Source: Lentibacillus amyloliquefaciens (GTDB lineage: Bacteria; Bacillota; Bacilli; Bacillales; Amphibacillaceae). Taken from it: a DNA stretch of 64,000 nt. Position 1 is the stretch's first letter. Each line of letters begins with the position of its first letter. This document shows, piece after piece, positions 54,424 to 63,990 of this stretch. The stretch spans positions 3,348,001 to 3,412,000 of the forward strand of contig NZ_CP013862.1 of NCBI RefSeq assembly GCF_001307805.1. The letters run 5' to 3'. The notes under the pieces are model-generated. The model saw only the letters and a list, made by a program, of their open reading frames with translations, ran no database searches and was not told the origin of the DNA. The position numbers and the translations under genes were made by a program.

Positions 54424-54570
54424 CGATCGAGAGAGCGCGGGGGACGAGCGGGAATGAGGTTGAATCGAGCAAGAAGCCGTTCGATACGAGCGACAGCATA
54501 GTTAAACGAGCGGAAGCAACATCAAATCGAGCGAGAGCCGGTGTGAATCGATCGAGAGCACACACAAATG
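54424..54570. repeat. 21-bp-period array, CGAGCG core (7 units)
   Basis: Units begin at 54424, 54445, 54466, 54487, 54507, 54528 and 54549; all steps are 21 bp except one of 20. Core CGAGCG/CGATCGAG with AAT or AAA before it. An open frame crosses it (SSK, TSD, NRAR-type low complexity) but has no ribosome site. Confidence 0.65.
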
Positions 54571-54725
54571 AATGGGGAAATCGGGTTTAAGTGTCCTGAA
54601 AACGAACAGTTTGATATCAGGGACAATACGGATATACTGTAATGTCCTTTTTTCATTTCATGACTGGACATTTGAATCGTTTTGAGTCAAGATTTAATTA
54701 TATAGGGGCAGGTGAGGTGACTTCG

Positions 54726-56122
54726 ATGAATCTATCACGTTTTCATAAACGTTTAATTGTGGCGATTACATTATCGGCATCTTTTTTATCTGTATTGACG
54801 CAATTTCTGCTCATTACGGCTTTTCCAAAAATCATGCAGGAGTTTGGGGTCGATTCGACTGATGTTCAGTGGCTGACAACTGTCTATATGTTAACGATTG
54901 CCGTTTTCATCCCGATAACGGCTTATTTTATTGATCGGTTTAAAACGCGCCATTTAATGATGAGTGCTATGTTCTTGTTTCTGATCGGTACATTGATTTG
55001 TCTGGTGGCACCAACATTCCCGATGCTACTTGTGGGACGCATATTTCAAGGGATGGGCTCCGGCATTATGATACCGTTAATGCAGACGATTTTGTTTTTG
55101 ATGTACCCGAGGGAAAAAAGAGGATATGCAATGGGATTGGCAGGACTTGTGATTAATGTTGCGCCTGCAGTTGGCCCGCCTATATCAGGTGTATTGGTTA
55201 ACTATTTCGACTGGCGTGCTTTATTCTTGCTGACACTGCCGATTGCAGCACTTATCTTGCTTTTGGCTTTTCTGTACATGCGCAATGTGACTGAACAGCG
55301 GGAAACGGAAATTGATCCTTTATCCATTTTATTGTCAACAGGGGGCTTTGGAGGTGTGCTTTATGCCTTCAATAAAATAGAGGAAAGTGGAATAGGTGAT
55401 CCGGCAGCGCTTGTGAGTATGATGGCAGGTTTTGTGGCCTTGGGTTTGTTTGTGTACCGGCAGCTGCGGCTTCAGGCACCTATTTTGGAGATACGTGTTC
55501 TTAAAGTACCTCTTTTTGCTCTTGTTGCGTTTATTTCGATTCTCTCTTTCAGCCTGCTCATATCGACTGAAACGATTTTGCCGATGTATGTGCAGAACGC
55601 GCAGCAATATTCAGCATTTTTCGGCGGCCTGATTGTGATGCCCGGGGCTTTGACACTCGCTGCCATGTCTTTGTTTGCCGGAAACCTGTTTGATAAATAC
55701 GGTGGTAAAATCATTGCGATTACCGGTTTTGTGTTGCTTTCTTTGAGCACAATCGGTTTTCATTTCATCCTTGGTTTGGAGACGCCATTTATTGTGACGA
55801 TGGTTTTATTCATGTTTGCCATGGGGGGGTGGGATTGATCAATATGCCGATTATGACTGCCGGCATCAATTCGCTGCCTGATAATTTGATTCCGCATGGG
55901 ACGGCGGTCATCAATACAGCCCGCCAATTTGGGGGATCACTTGGCTTAACGTTTATCATCTCCTTTATCAGTGGCGCTGAGGGTGCGACTGAAACCATTA
56001 ACCCCGCTGAATACCTGGTGGGCGTGAAAACGGCCTTTTTCGTCGCTTTTCTGTTTGCTATTACGGGCTTGCTTCTCTCACTATTTTTAGAAAAAGATAA
56101 GCAGCCTGCTAAGGACAGATAA
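54726..56122 (+). pseudogene. DHA2-family (EmrB/QacA) MFS efflux pump, broken by one missing base
   Basis: 14-helix drug:H+ antiporter. VDSTDVQWLTTVYMLTIAVF, GMGSGIMIPLMQTILF, AVGPPISGVLVNYFDWRALF are the DHA2 motifs. The frame stops at 55838 and resumes to 56122 (INMPIMTAGINSLPDNLIPHG, TARQFGGSLGLTFI). The break is in a run of seven G (55823-55829). One more G restores FAMGGVGLINMP and a 465-residue protein of family length. Start ATG 54726 after GAGGTGA. Confidence 0.85.
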
Positions 56123-56328
56123 TGACATTAAATATGATTATACCACTCGAGAATTACTTGTTTGAAGTCGAAATGAGAACGTTTGTGTCCCGGAACTTTT
56201 CGGCATTTAAAAATCCTAACCGCAATTTCCACCGAATCCCTGTGATACATGTGATACATGTTAGAAAATGACGAAAAACCGTGGTATACTATTGAAGTGT
56301 ATGAAAACTACAATTCGGAGGTTTTAGT

Positions 56329-57480
56329 ATGGTAAATCAGCCACATGGCGGGAGATTAATCAGCCGTGAGTTAACGGGAGAGGAACGCGAACAGGCGATC
56401 AAGAATGCTGAAAAACTTCAGGCGCTGACGGTCAACTCCTGGGTTGTTTCGGATATTGAATTGATTGGCATTGGCGGATTCAGCCCGCTGACGGGGTTTA
56501 TGGGACAGAAAGACTATGAGAGTGTTGTCGATAATACACGTCTTGCGGATGGCACCATCTGGAGCATCCCGATGACACTGCCGGTGACTGAAGATGAGGC
56601 AGAGCCATTCAATATTGGTGAACAGATCGCGCTAAAAGGCGAAGATGGCGTGATTTATGGCACGATTAATTTGGAAGAGAAGTATACATATGACGAGAAA
56701 AAGGAAGCGCAAAATGTTTACGGTACAACGGACGATGCGCATCCCGGTGTCATGAAAGTTTATGAGAAAGGCAATGTCTATCTTGGCGGGGCGATTACGC
56801 TCTTGAACCGTCCGGACCACAGCCAGTTTGAAGCGTATTACATGGATCCGGCTGAGACACGTCAGATGTTTGAAGATGCCGGCTGGAAAACGATTGTTGG
56901 TTTCCAGACACGCAATCCGGTCCACCGAGCGCATGAGCATATCCAGAAAACGGCTTTGGAAGCTGTTGATGGCTTGCTTTTGAATCCGCTTGTCGGGGAA
57001 ACGAAATCCGATGATATTCCAGCGGATGTCCGGATGGAAAGCTATGAAACGATTCTTAAAAACTATTATGTGAAAGATCGCGTGCGCCTTGTGATTTATC
57101 CGGCAGCCATGCGCTATGCCGGTCCGCGTGAGGCGATTTTGCATGCGATTGTGCGGAAGAACTATGGCTGCACGCACTTCATCGTCGGCCGTGACCATGC
57201 GGGTGTCGGTGACTATTATGGAACCTATGATGCCCAGCAGCTGGTTGCCCAGTATGAAGAAGAGCTCGGCATTCAGATTTTCAAATTTGAGCATGCGTTT
57301 TACTGCACGGTTTGCGAGAATATGGCATCAGCGAAAACATGCCCGCATGATAAAGAGAATCATGTGCATCTGAGTGGTACGAAGGTGCGCGAACTGCTTC
57401 GTAACGGGGAGCGTCCGCCGAAGGAATTTTCGCGTCCGGAAGTTGCTGATGTTTTGATTAAGGGTATGAAAGAAAACTAA
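56329..57480 (+). CDS. sat: Sulfate adenylyltransferase (ATP sulfurylase)
   Basis: Activates sulfate to adenosine 5'-phosphosulfate. 383 residues of the monomer-type Sat: [15 protein letters not shown] (nucleotide-binding QxRN and HxxH), [17 protein letters not shown] and [24 protein letters not shown]. First gene of sat - permease - cysC - cysQ. GGAGG precedes the ATG; TATACT at about 56284-56289 is a possible -10. The 206-bp gap before it has a GTGATACAT direct repeat but no other feature. Confidence 0.96.
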   Translation: MVNQPHGGRLISRELTGEEREQAIKNAEKLQALTVNSWVVSDIELIGIGGFSPLTGFMGQKDYESVVDNTRLADGTIWSIPMTLPVTEDEAEPFNIGEQIALKGEDGVIYGTINLEEKYTYDEKKEAQNVYGTTDDAHPGVMKVYEKGNVYLGGAITLLNRPDHSQFEAYYMDPAETRQMFEDAGWKTIVGFQTRNPVHRAHEHIQKTALEAVDGLLLNPLVGETKSDDIPADVRMESYETILKNYYVKDRVRLVIYPAAMRYAGPREAILHAIVRKNYGCTHFIVGRDHAGVGDYYGTYDAQQLVAQYEEELGIQIFKFEHAFYCTVCENMASAKTCPHDKENHVHLSGTKVRELLRNGERPPKEFSRPEVADVLIKGMKEN

Positions 57481-57491
57481 GCGTTGAAAGG

Positions 57492-57638
57492 TTGTTCAAA
57501 AAGTCCGGTAACAATGACACATCGAATTTCTTCGTTGGCTTGTTTCTCCGCTGCTCATGTATATAAAGTCATACATTCCGCTGCTCGAAACTGCGCCGCC
57601 TTGAAATTCTCGGTCCTTGTTATCCTCCTTTTTGAACA
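57492..57638. repeat. MITE-like element with 11-bp terminal inverted repeats (TGTTCAAAAAG)
   Basis: 147 bp bounded by TGTTCAAAAAG and its exact complement CTTTTTGAACA, non-coding, inserted between sat and the sulfate permease gene. Related TTCAAAAAGTCCGG elements occur in many Bacillaceae (recalled). Confidence 0.6.
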
Positions 57639-57712
57639 CGCACTTAAAAGGTTCCAGTAGCCTTGCGGTGCGGCGTTTTTTGCACCCGGATTATAAAGGG
57701 GATAGATATCCC

Positions 57713-59491
57713 ATGTCGTTTGAAATGATAGTTGTGCTAATTCTGATAGCGGCCATGCTTGCCGGGCTGATTTTTGAAGTCGCCCGGCCTGACATGGTTA
57801 TTTTTTCAGTATTGGTGATATTGCTGCTGACAGATATTTTGACAGTTGATGAGGCGTTGAGCGGCTTTTCCAACGAGGGGATGCTGACTGTTGCGTTATT
57901 GTTCATTGTGGCAGGCGCCGTACAGAAAAGCGGACTGATTGATCAAATGATGGCGAAATGGCTCGAGAACAGCCGCACTCAGACAGGTACGATGCTGCGC
58001 TTTTTTGTGCCGACATCGGCTTTTTCTGCTTTTTTGAACAATACACCGATTGTTGTCACGTTCACACCGATCATTAAAAATTGGTGCGAAAAGCACGGGA
58101 TTGCCCCGTCCAAGTTCTTGATTCCCTTGTCCTATGCCACGATTTTGGGCGGCACGATTACCTTGATGGGAACATCCACGAACCTTGTCGTTCACGGCTT
58201 GCTGCTTGATTTTGGCATGGAAGGTTTTTCACTATTCACGCTTGCTGTTGTCGGCGTGCCGGCTGCTGTGGTTGGACTCATTTATTTATTCACGATTGGC
58301 TATAAACTGCTGCCGGACAATAAAGGCTTCAGCCAGCAGATTAAGGAAGACTCCAAAGAATACATTGCCGAGATGCAGGTGACACCTGATTTTGATCATC
58401 TTGATAAAAGTGTTAAAGATGCCGGGTTGCGTGACCTGAAGGGGCTGTATCTGATTGAGATCATTCGCGATACTGAACGGATTTCACCGGTCCGCTCGAC
58501 GACAGTTATTCAAAACGGTGACCGGCTGATTTTCACCGGATTGATTTCTACCATCGCTGATTTGCAAAGGAAAAAAGGGTTGCGGCTGGAAACAGGAACG
58601 AATATTGATCTCGATGATTTGAAAAACGGCACGACAAGTCTTGTGGAAGCTGTTGTGTCAGATCAGTCATCGCTTTTGACGCGATCGATTAAGCAGTCGC
58701 AGTTCCGTTCCAAATATGATGCTGGGGTCATTGCCGTGCACCGGAATAACGAACGAATCCAGAGCAAAGTCGGCGATATTGTGTTGAAACCGGGTGATTC
58801 GCTCTTGCTGTTGGCAGGCGCCGATTTTGTTGAAAAATATCAGCAGTCGAATGACTTTTTTGTCGTCTCGTCATTGGATACACCGGCTGCTTTGAAACAG
58901 AACCCTGTCAAAGGCTGGTTCTCCATCATTGTGCTGCTCGCGCTGATTCTGACGGTGACACTCGGTTGGCTGAGCATGTTTAAAGCCATGGCACTCGCGG
59001 TTGTGGTTTTTCTTGGGACAAAAATCATTACACCGCAGGAAGCGAAGCAATATGTCCATTTCAATGTGCTGCTCTTGATCGCAAGTGCCTTAGGGGTCGG
59101 TGTTGCCATGCGGAAGACGGGGCTTGCCGAATGGATAGCGGAAGTTCTCTTGGAATTTGGTGAGCCATTGGGACTTGTGGCGATTCTGTTTATACTTTAT
59201 ATTTTAACCAATGTGTTTACCGAGCTGATCACCAACAGTGCAGCAGCTGTGTTGATGCTGCCAATCGGTCTTGAGATGGCACAGACACTCGGCTACGATC
59301 CGATGGGGTTTGCGGTGGTCATCGCTATTGCCGCATCAGCGAGTTTTATCACGCCAATCGGGTACCAGACGAACTTGATCGTGTATGGGCCCGGTGGCTA
59401 TAAATTCACCGACTATGTTAAAGTGGGCCTCCCGCTGAGCATATTAGTGATGCTAACAGCTGTTTTAATTATTTATAATGTATGGTTTTAA
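57713..59491 (+). CDS. SLC13/DASS-type sulfate permease with RCK_C (TrkA-C) domains
   Basis: 592 residues: N-terminal helices (AGAVQKSGLIDQMM, FLNNTPIVVTFTPIIKNWC), a central soluble pair of TrkA-C domains (residues ~215-400; GDRLIFTGL, KPGDSLLLLAGADF), then C-terminal helices with ITNSAAAVLMLPIGLEMA and ASFITPIGYQTNLIVYGPGGY. This layout is that of SAC1/SLT-like sulfate carriers. Between sat and cysC it is the obvious sulfate importer. GGGGATA precedes the ATG at 57713. Confidence 0.88.
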   Translation: MSFEMIVVLILIAAMLAGLIFEVARPDMVIFSVLVILLLTDILTVDEALSGFSNEGMLTVALLFIVAGAVQKSGLIDQMMAKWLENSRTQTGTMLRFFVPTSAFSAFLNNTPIVVTFTPIIKNWCEKHGIAPSKFLIPLSYATILGGTITLMGTSTNLVVHGLLLDFGMEGFSLFTLAVVGVPAAVVGLIYLFTIGYKLLPDNKGFSQQIKEDSKEYIAEMQVTPDFDHLDKSVKDAGLRDLKGLYLIEIIRDTERISPVRSTTVIQNGDRLIFTGLISTIADLQRKKGLRLETGTNIDLDDLKNGTTSLVEAVVSDQSSLLTRSIKQSQFRSKYDAGVIAVHRNNERIQSKVGDIVLKPGDSLLLLAGADFVEKYQQSNDFFVVSSLDTPAALKQNPVKGWFSIIVLLALILTVTLGWLSMFKAMALAVVVFLGTKIITPQEAKQYVHFNVLLLIASALGVGVAMRKTGLAEWIAEVLLEFGEPLGLVAILFILYILTNVFTELITNSAAAVLMLPIGLEMAQTLGYDPMGFAVVIAIAASASFITPIGYQTNLIVYGPGGYKFTDYVKVGLPLSILVMLTAVLIIYNVWF

Positions 59492-59493
59492 AT

Positions 59494-59509
59494 GGGGGGT
59501 CAGACCCCC
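59494..59509. terminator. GGGGGGTCAGACCCCC palindrome after the permease
   Basis: Near-perfect short inverted repeat immediately downstream of the permease stop and upstream of the cysC ribosome site; same motif as at 3493-3507. No T-run, so operon read-through is likely. Confidence 0.35.
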
Positions 59510-59530
59510 TAAATATAGGAGGGATTGTTG

Positions 59531-60133
59531 ATGGCTAAATCAGAAAATATCGTATGGCATGATTCGAAAGTAACGAAAGAAAACCGGCAGGAGCTGAACA
59601 ACCATAAGAGTGCGGTTATTTGGTTTACCGGTCTTTCCGGATCCGGCAAATCGACTATTTCGGTTGAGCTTGAGAAGGAACTGTACAACCAAGGTGTGCG
59701 GACGTATCGCTTGGACGGCGATAATATCCGTCACGGCTTGAATAAGAACCTCGGCTTCAGCCCGGAAGACCGCAAAGAAAACATCCGCCGCATCGGGGAA
59801 GTTTCCAAACTGATGGTGGAAGCGGGCTTGTTTACATTATCCGCATTCATTTCACCGTATCGCGAAGACCGTGATGAAGTGCGCGAACTGATGGAAGACG
59901 GTGAATTCATCGAGGTGTTTGTAGATGCCAGTGTGGAAACGTGCGAATCCCGCGATCCAAAAGGTCTTTATAAGAAAGCGCGCGCCGGTGAGATTAAAGG
60001 CTTTACCGGAATTGATGCTCCGTATGAAGCGCCTGAGAGCCCGGAAGTTACGGTTGATACGGATAAACAGAGCCTTGAGGAATCGGTTCAAACGATTGTT
60101 AAGTACTTGAATGAGAAAGGATACTTGGAATAA
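59531..60133 (+). CDS. cysC: Adenylylsulfate kinase
   Basis: Phosphorylates APS to PAPS. 200 residues with P-loop [27 protein letters not shown] and [24 protein letters not shown] precedes the ATG. Its stop overlaps the cysQ start (TAATG). A PAPS reductase (cysH) is not in the window. Confidence 0.95.
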   Translation: MAKSENIVWHDSKVTKENRQELNNHKSAVIWFTGLSGSGKSTISVELEKELYNQGVRTYRLDGDNIRHGLNKNLGFSPEDRKENIRRIGEVSKLMVEAGLFTLSAFISPYREDRDEVRELMEDGEFIEVFVDASVETCESRDPKGLYKKARAGEIKGFTGIDAPYEAPESPEVTVDTDKQSLEESVQTIVKYLNEKGYLE

Positions 60134-60936
60134 TGGCTGATGTGAGTTTAGCGAAGTTACTTGAGATTTCATTGGAAGCCGGACGGGAAATTTTGGATGT
60201 GTATGAGAAGGATATCTCAGTGGAGACGAAAGACGATGATTCACCACTGACTGAAGCTGACCAGCGTGCACATCAGACGATCGTAAGCGGCTTGCAGGAA
60301 GCGTATCGGGACGTTCCTGTCTTGAGTGAAGAAGGCAGCGATGTGGCGTACGCGGACCGGAAAGATTGGGAGGCATTTCTCCTGGTTGATCCGCTGGACG
60401 GCACGAAAGAATTTATTAAGAAAAACGGCGAGTTCACGGTCAATATTGCCTTGATTGAAGGGCAGTACCCCGCTCTCGGCGTGATTTATGCACCGGCACT
60501 CGATACGTTCTACTTTGGCCGTACCGGTCTGGGTGCGTTTAAGCTGGAAGGTGCATCACAGGCAGATGTAGCTGATGAGCGCAGGCTTGTCGAGGCGAGT
60601 GTGCGGCTGCCGCTTGCTGAAGAGAGCGACGTCGTCAACGTGGTGGCGAGCCGTTCGCATATGTCTGCTGAGACCGAGGAATTCATTGAAGATTTGCGCG
60701 GCAGTAATCGAGAGGTGGATGTTGTCTCGGCCGGAAGCTCCCTGAAGTTCTGTCTTGTTGCAGAAGGCAAAGCCGACTACTATCCGCGTTATGCTCCAAC
60801 AATGGAATGGGACACCGGTGCCGGTCAGGCCATTGTGGAAGCGGCAGGCGGCAGTGTAGTGCGGTATGAGGATAACGAGCGGTTTTATTATAACCGGGAA
60901 AACTTGAAGAATGGCTGGTTTTTGGCAAAGGGATAG
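60133..60936 (+). CDS. cysQ: 3'(2'),5'-bisphosphate nucleotidase
   Basis: Removes PAP, the by-product of PAPS use, to AMP. 267 residues of the inositol-monophosphatase-like family: VLSEEGSDVAY and LLVDPLDGTKEFIKKNGEFTVNIALIE give the metal-binding Glu and Asp residues, MEWDTGAGQAIVEAAGG the third. Translationally coupled to cysC, which places it in sulfate assimilation. Confidence 0.93.
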   Translation: MADVSLAKLLEISLEAGREILDVYEKDISVETKDDDSPLTEADQRAHQTIVSGLQEAYRDVPVLSEEGSDVAYADRKDWEAFLLVDPLDGTKEFIKKNGEFTVNIALIEGQYPALGVIYAPALDTFYFGRTGLGAFKLEGASQADVADERRLVEASVRLPLAEESDVVNVVASRSHMSAETEEFIEDLRGSNREVDVVSAGSSLKFCLVAEGKADYYPRYAPTMEWDTGAGQAIVEAAGGSVVRYEDNERFYYNRENLKNGWFLAKG

Positions 60937-60971
60937 GGGGTCTGTCCCCATTCGAAACGGGAGTGCCTATC

Positions 60972-61553
60972 ATGTATAATCAGAGAGAAGAAATTGTTGC
61001 TTACTTCCACCAGCTGGATCGCGGCTATTTCATGGAGTCGAATACGATATATGGAGCAGCTGACTGTCCTGTGTCGATTGGCTTTGGTCAAACAATATCC
61101 CAGCCGACACTGGTGCTGAACATGACCCTTAAGCTGGATCTCGAGCCTGATTCACGTGTTCTGGAAATTGGAACAGGTTCAGGGTACCAGACGGCTTTGC
61201 TCGGGGCATTTAGCTATGAGGTATATACCGTGGAACGGCTTGAACCATTATACGATAAAGCAAAAAAGCGGCTGGATGCAAAAGGCTTCACGAATATTCA
61301 TTTCAAGCATGGTGACGGAAGCCTGGGCTGGCCGGAACACCAGCCGTATGATCGGATTATAGTGACCGCTTCGGTGAGCCGTGTTCCGGATGAATTGCTG
61401 GACCAGCTGGATGCAGGCGGCAGAATGATCATACCTGTCGGGAATAACTTTCAGCAGGAATTACAAATGGTTGAAAAAGATGACAATGGAGACGTGACAT
61501 TTTCCGTATTGGAAGACGTGGCCTTTGTCAGGTTGAAGGGAAAGTATGAGTAG
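60972..61553 (+). CDS. pcm: Protein-L-isoaspartate O-methyltransferase (Pcm)-like
   Basis: 193 residues, SAM-dependent. The N-terminal IGFGQTISQPTLVLNM and motif I VLEIGTGSGYQTALLGAF with VYTVERLEPLYDKAKKRL are those of the PCMT family, which repairs isoaspartyl damage. ATG at 60972 after ACGGGAGTG; a GTG at 60963 is less likely. Short GC-rich palindrome GGGGGTCTGTCCCC lies just upstream. Confidence 0.87.
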   Translation: MYNQREEIVAYFHQLDRGYFMESNTIYGAADCPVSIGFGQTISQPTLVLNMTLKLDLEPDSRVLEIGTGSGYQTALLGAFSYEVYTVERLEPLYDKAKKRLDAKGFTNIHFKHGDGSLGWPEHQPYDRIIVTASVSRVPDELLDQLDAGGRMIIPVGNNFQQELQMVEKDDNGDVTFSVLEDVAFVRLKGKYE

Positions 61554-61561
61554 ATGCGGAG

Positions 61562-61612
61562 AGCTGTCATTTCTCGTAAAGAAAAAAGTCATGATAGTTA
61601 AGACAGCTCTTG
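61562..61612 (+). terminator. Large hairpin after pcm
   Basis: AGAGCTGTC pairs with GACAGCTCT around a ~30-base loop; TTGATTAAT follows. Weak terminator. Confidence 0.4.
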
Positions 61613-61702
61613 ATTAATCCTTTATCACAACAAAAATGAAAGAAAGGAAAATCGATAATTGGCGGGAGCCGCGCCAAGATGCCAGAAGCCTTGTCCCCTT
61701 TT

Positions 61703-61850
61703 CGAGCGGGGGGCTTGAATCGAGCGAGGCACCGGCTGAATCGAGCGGGAATCCGGTTAAAACGAGCGAGCACGTTCGAAAAACAAGCGACAATAAGTGT
61801 GAAACGAGCGGGAGCTGCGCCAAATCGAGCGGGAGTATCACGAAAACGAT
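61703..61850. repeat. 21-bp-period array, CGAGCG core (8 units)
   Basis: CGAGCG-type cores at 61703, 61721, 61742, 61763, 61784, 61805, 61826 and 61847; after the first step of 18 all steps are 21 bp. The frame through it encodes only Ser/Gly-rich low complexity. The gap 61851-62119 holds nothing else except the tRNA promoter region. Confidence 0.65.
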
Positions 61851-62119
61851 AAAAAATCGCATTGGATCGGTATTATTTGGCACACAAAAATACTGATGGG
61901 CTTTTTAATCATCATCTGAAACGGATAAATTGTTACATAAAAAATGAATGTTTGATTGGAGATGCTGTAGTGGGATGGACAATATTGGATGGATAGCCTT
62001 ATCGGTATGGTAGAACCGCGCCTGTAAAAACGTTTGTGCGCGAATTCCCTCATACAGCATTTCTATTGTTTTCACCTTGATTTTTTTCTATAATATAAAA
62101 TATAAAAAGCTTCATTGAA

Positions 62120-62193
62120 CGGGACGTAGCTCAGCTTGGTAGAGCACTAGCATGGGGTGCTAGGGGTCGCAGGTTCGAATCCTGTCGTCCCGA
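62120..62193 (+). tRNA. tRNA-Pro (GGG anticodon)
   Basis: Acceptor stem CGGGACG / CGTCCCG with discriminator A, D-arm GCTCAGCTTGGTAGAGC, anticodon stem CTAGC / GCTAG around loop ATGGGGT (anticodon GGG), T-arm GCAGG-TTCGAAT-CCTGT. CCA is not encoded. It stands alone with an AT-rich upstream (ATAATATAAAATATAAA). No attachment-site duplication was noticed. Confidence 0.95.
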
Positions 62194-62408
62194 TATTTTA
62201 CTGCAATACGTTGATAGTAGTATTGAATGGAGTGGCATAAATCTGATTATACGGTGTGTGAAATGGATTGGGGATTTCCACTTTAATTGCTTTTTATTAA
62301 TGTAATTGTTAGGGTCCGAGTGCTTTGTTGATAAGATGGTTAATCGAAATTATTCATGTTATAACGATAGAAGAACTTTCCATGATGCTATGCAGCGTGA
62401 TTTAACAA

Positions 62409-62443
62409 AAGGCCTTCTCTATGAAACAAGAAGGCCTTAAGCA
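62409..62443 (-). terminator. Terminator of the homocysteine methyltransferase gene
   Basis: AAGGCCTTCT pairs with AGAAGGCCTT; on the minus strand it is followed by TTGTT. The 215 bp between the tRNA and this hairpin show no feature. Confidence 0.65.
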
Positions 62444-62452
62444 AATTTCAGA

Positions 62453-63502
62453 TTATGCTTTCTGTCGGTAATTCCGGTTATGTTCTTTAAGTGTTTCATC
62501 TTTTCCGAACAAAAAGTGTTTCTCCATGTTAGGGGAGTACTTCGAGTTGATCGTCTCCACACCTGCTGCTTCAGCGACGGCACGCAGCATAGCCGGTGAT
62601 GCCCCGCAGCATAAACCGATGTAGTTAACCCCGATATCTTTAGCTTCTTTTGCCCACTCAGCTAGTTCATAGCGATTATGATACAGCGGGTCAAGTGCCG
62701 TCGGGAATGTTGTTTCCAACGGCAAATGGCAGCTGCATCCGCCATCAGGCAGGTTAAAAAATGTCGGATGCTCGTCGGTTGTCCGGTAAGGAATTGGCAA
62801 ACCGCCGACATAGCCGCTCACATTGTTCCGTATTTCAGCGAGATATGGCTGCATGGTGTCAGGACCGCGGAAACAGTTCATGCCAACAACCAATGCGCCT
62901 TGTTCAGACAGTTGTTTACAAGATTGTTCAACCGTATAGCCGTCCCGTAGAATGTTTTCGCCCATCAGCCCCATTGTAATGACAGCAGGCAGGTTCTGTT
63001 TACGGATTTCTTCAAGCGCGATCTGTGCTTCTTCATGATAATAGAATGTTTCTCCATTTACGAAGTCAACGCCTTCTTCCTTGCACCATTTCACCATTTC
63101 GGCAAAGATCGTTCTCACGTGTTCCTTTGATTCGGCATCTTCCGGATCAAATAGATTTGTATTGGAAATATTACCGGCTACCAATGCTTCCTCGGTCGGA
63201 TGCTCTTTGGCGACTTCTTTTGCCAGACAAATAGCATTTCGGTTTAATGGCTCCAGCAGTTCTTCTTTGCCGATAATGCGCATTTTTTCACGATGGGCAT
63301 TATAGGTAAAAGCTAATACGACATCTGAACCTGCATTCATATAATCCCTGTATGCCTGTTTCAATGCCCCGGGGTTATCCAGTGCCACTTCCGGAACGAA
63401 TGAGCCGGCCTGCAAATAGCCTCTTCGTTCCAGCTCAAATAAATAGCCTTCTCCTGCAATCACTGTTCCTTCCTGCAATCGTTCTTCCAAACTACGCTTC
63501 AT
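62453..63502 (-). CDS. Betaine/S-methyl donor:homocysteine S-methyltransferase family protein
   Basis: 349 residues, zinc enzyme transferring a methyl group to homocysteine to give methionine. The zinc ligands are Cys in VVGMNCFRGP and the pair in IGLCCGASP. The start GEGYLFELERRGYLQAGSFVPEVAL and AFTYNAHREKM follow the betaine-homocysteine methyltransferase (BHMT) branch more than the MmuM branch (judged by eye). GGGAGG precedes the ATG. The S-box in its leader ties it to methionine supply. Confidence 0.88.
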   Translation of the reverse strand: MKRSLEERLQEGTVIAGEGYLFELERRGYLQAGSFVPEVALDNPGALKQAYRDYMNAGSDVVLAFTYNAHREKMRIIGKEELLEPLNRNAICLAKEVAKEHPTEEALVAGNISNTNLFDPEDAESKEHVRTIFAEMVKWCKEEGVDFVNGETFYYHEEAQIALEEIRKQNLPAVITMGLMGENILRDGYTVEQSCKQLSEQGALVVGMNCFRGPDTMQPYLAEIRNNVSGYVGGLPIPYRTTDEHPTFFNLPDGGCSCHLPLETTFPTALDPLYHNRYELAEWAKEAKDIGVNYIGLCCGASPAMLRAVAEAAGVETINSKYSPNMEKHFLFGKDETLKEHNRNYRQKA

Positions 63503-63586
63503 TGTGTTGTCCTCCCTTTATTTTTATCTGGTTTACTTCTAAATGGTTAAAATATCTCTTGAATGGTCTGTGTTATGACCAACATG

Positions 63587-63618
63587 AAAAACCCCCTTCT
63601 TAAAATAAGAAGAGGGTT
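63587..63618 (-). terminator. S-box-controlled leader terminator
   Basis: On the minus strand AACCCTCTTCTTA pairs with TAAGAAGGGGGTT and ends TTTTTC. An upstream AAGATAAGAAGAG can pair with its left arm as antiterminator. Confidence 0.85.
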
Positions 63619-63624
63619 CGCTTA

Positions 63625-63731
63625 CAATACTCTTCTTATCTTCTAGCGTTAAGCTACTGGAATTAGCACAGTACAAATGTCTGGTGCTGAGGCTTCGATG
63701 GGCCAGTCCCTCCACCTCTCTGGATAAGAAA
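63625..63731 (-). promoter_or_regulatory. SAM-I riboswitch (S-box)
   Basis: Minus strand: CTTATCCAGAGAGGTGGAGG, GACTGGCCCATCGAAGCC, then CAGCACCAGAC and GTGCTAATTCC, the S-box core, followed by a terminator. SAM binding should stop transcription of the homocysteine methyltransferase. A TATAAT-like box upstream (plus strand ~63747-63752) is the likely promoter. Confidence 0.93.
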
Positions 63732-63990
63732 TTGAATTATTCAATTATTATAGTTATATACGATACAGTTATTTTAGTGGGGTGTCAAGATGAAATTTGC
63801 AAAAAAGGAAAGGCTTATCTTGATTTTTTCTCAAAGCGATAAATAGAACAAGGTAATGGGAACAATAGCATGAATTATGGGATACCGCTTAATACTTAAA
63901 TAAAATGACACTTATATCATTTTTTCTTTAAAAATAATTTATTGCAGTATATAATAAGAAGCACCAATAGATGATAGGGAGAGGGGTTTG

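Noticed and set aside
54357..54590. 77-codon frame over the 21-bp array
   Set aside because: No ribosome site; the Ser/Thr/Arg-rich product is a by-product of the repeat.
61567..61896. Open frames on both strands over the 61.7-kb array
   Set aside because: Repeat-driven low complexity on both strands, no start signals.
62120..62193. tRNA-Pro as an integration site of a genomic island
   Set aside because: No integrase gene nearby and no duplicate of the tRNA 3' end noticed in the window.
63790..63846. 18-codon frame MKFAKKERLILIF...
   Set aside because: No Shine-Dalgarno and no conservation known; possibly chance.
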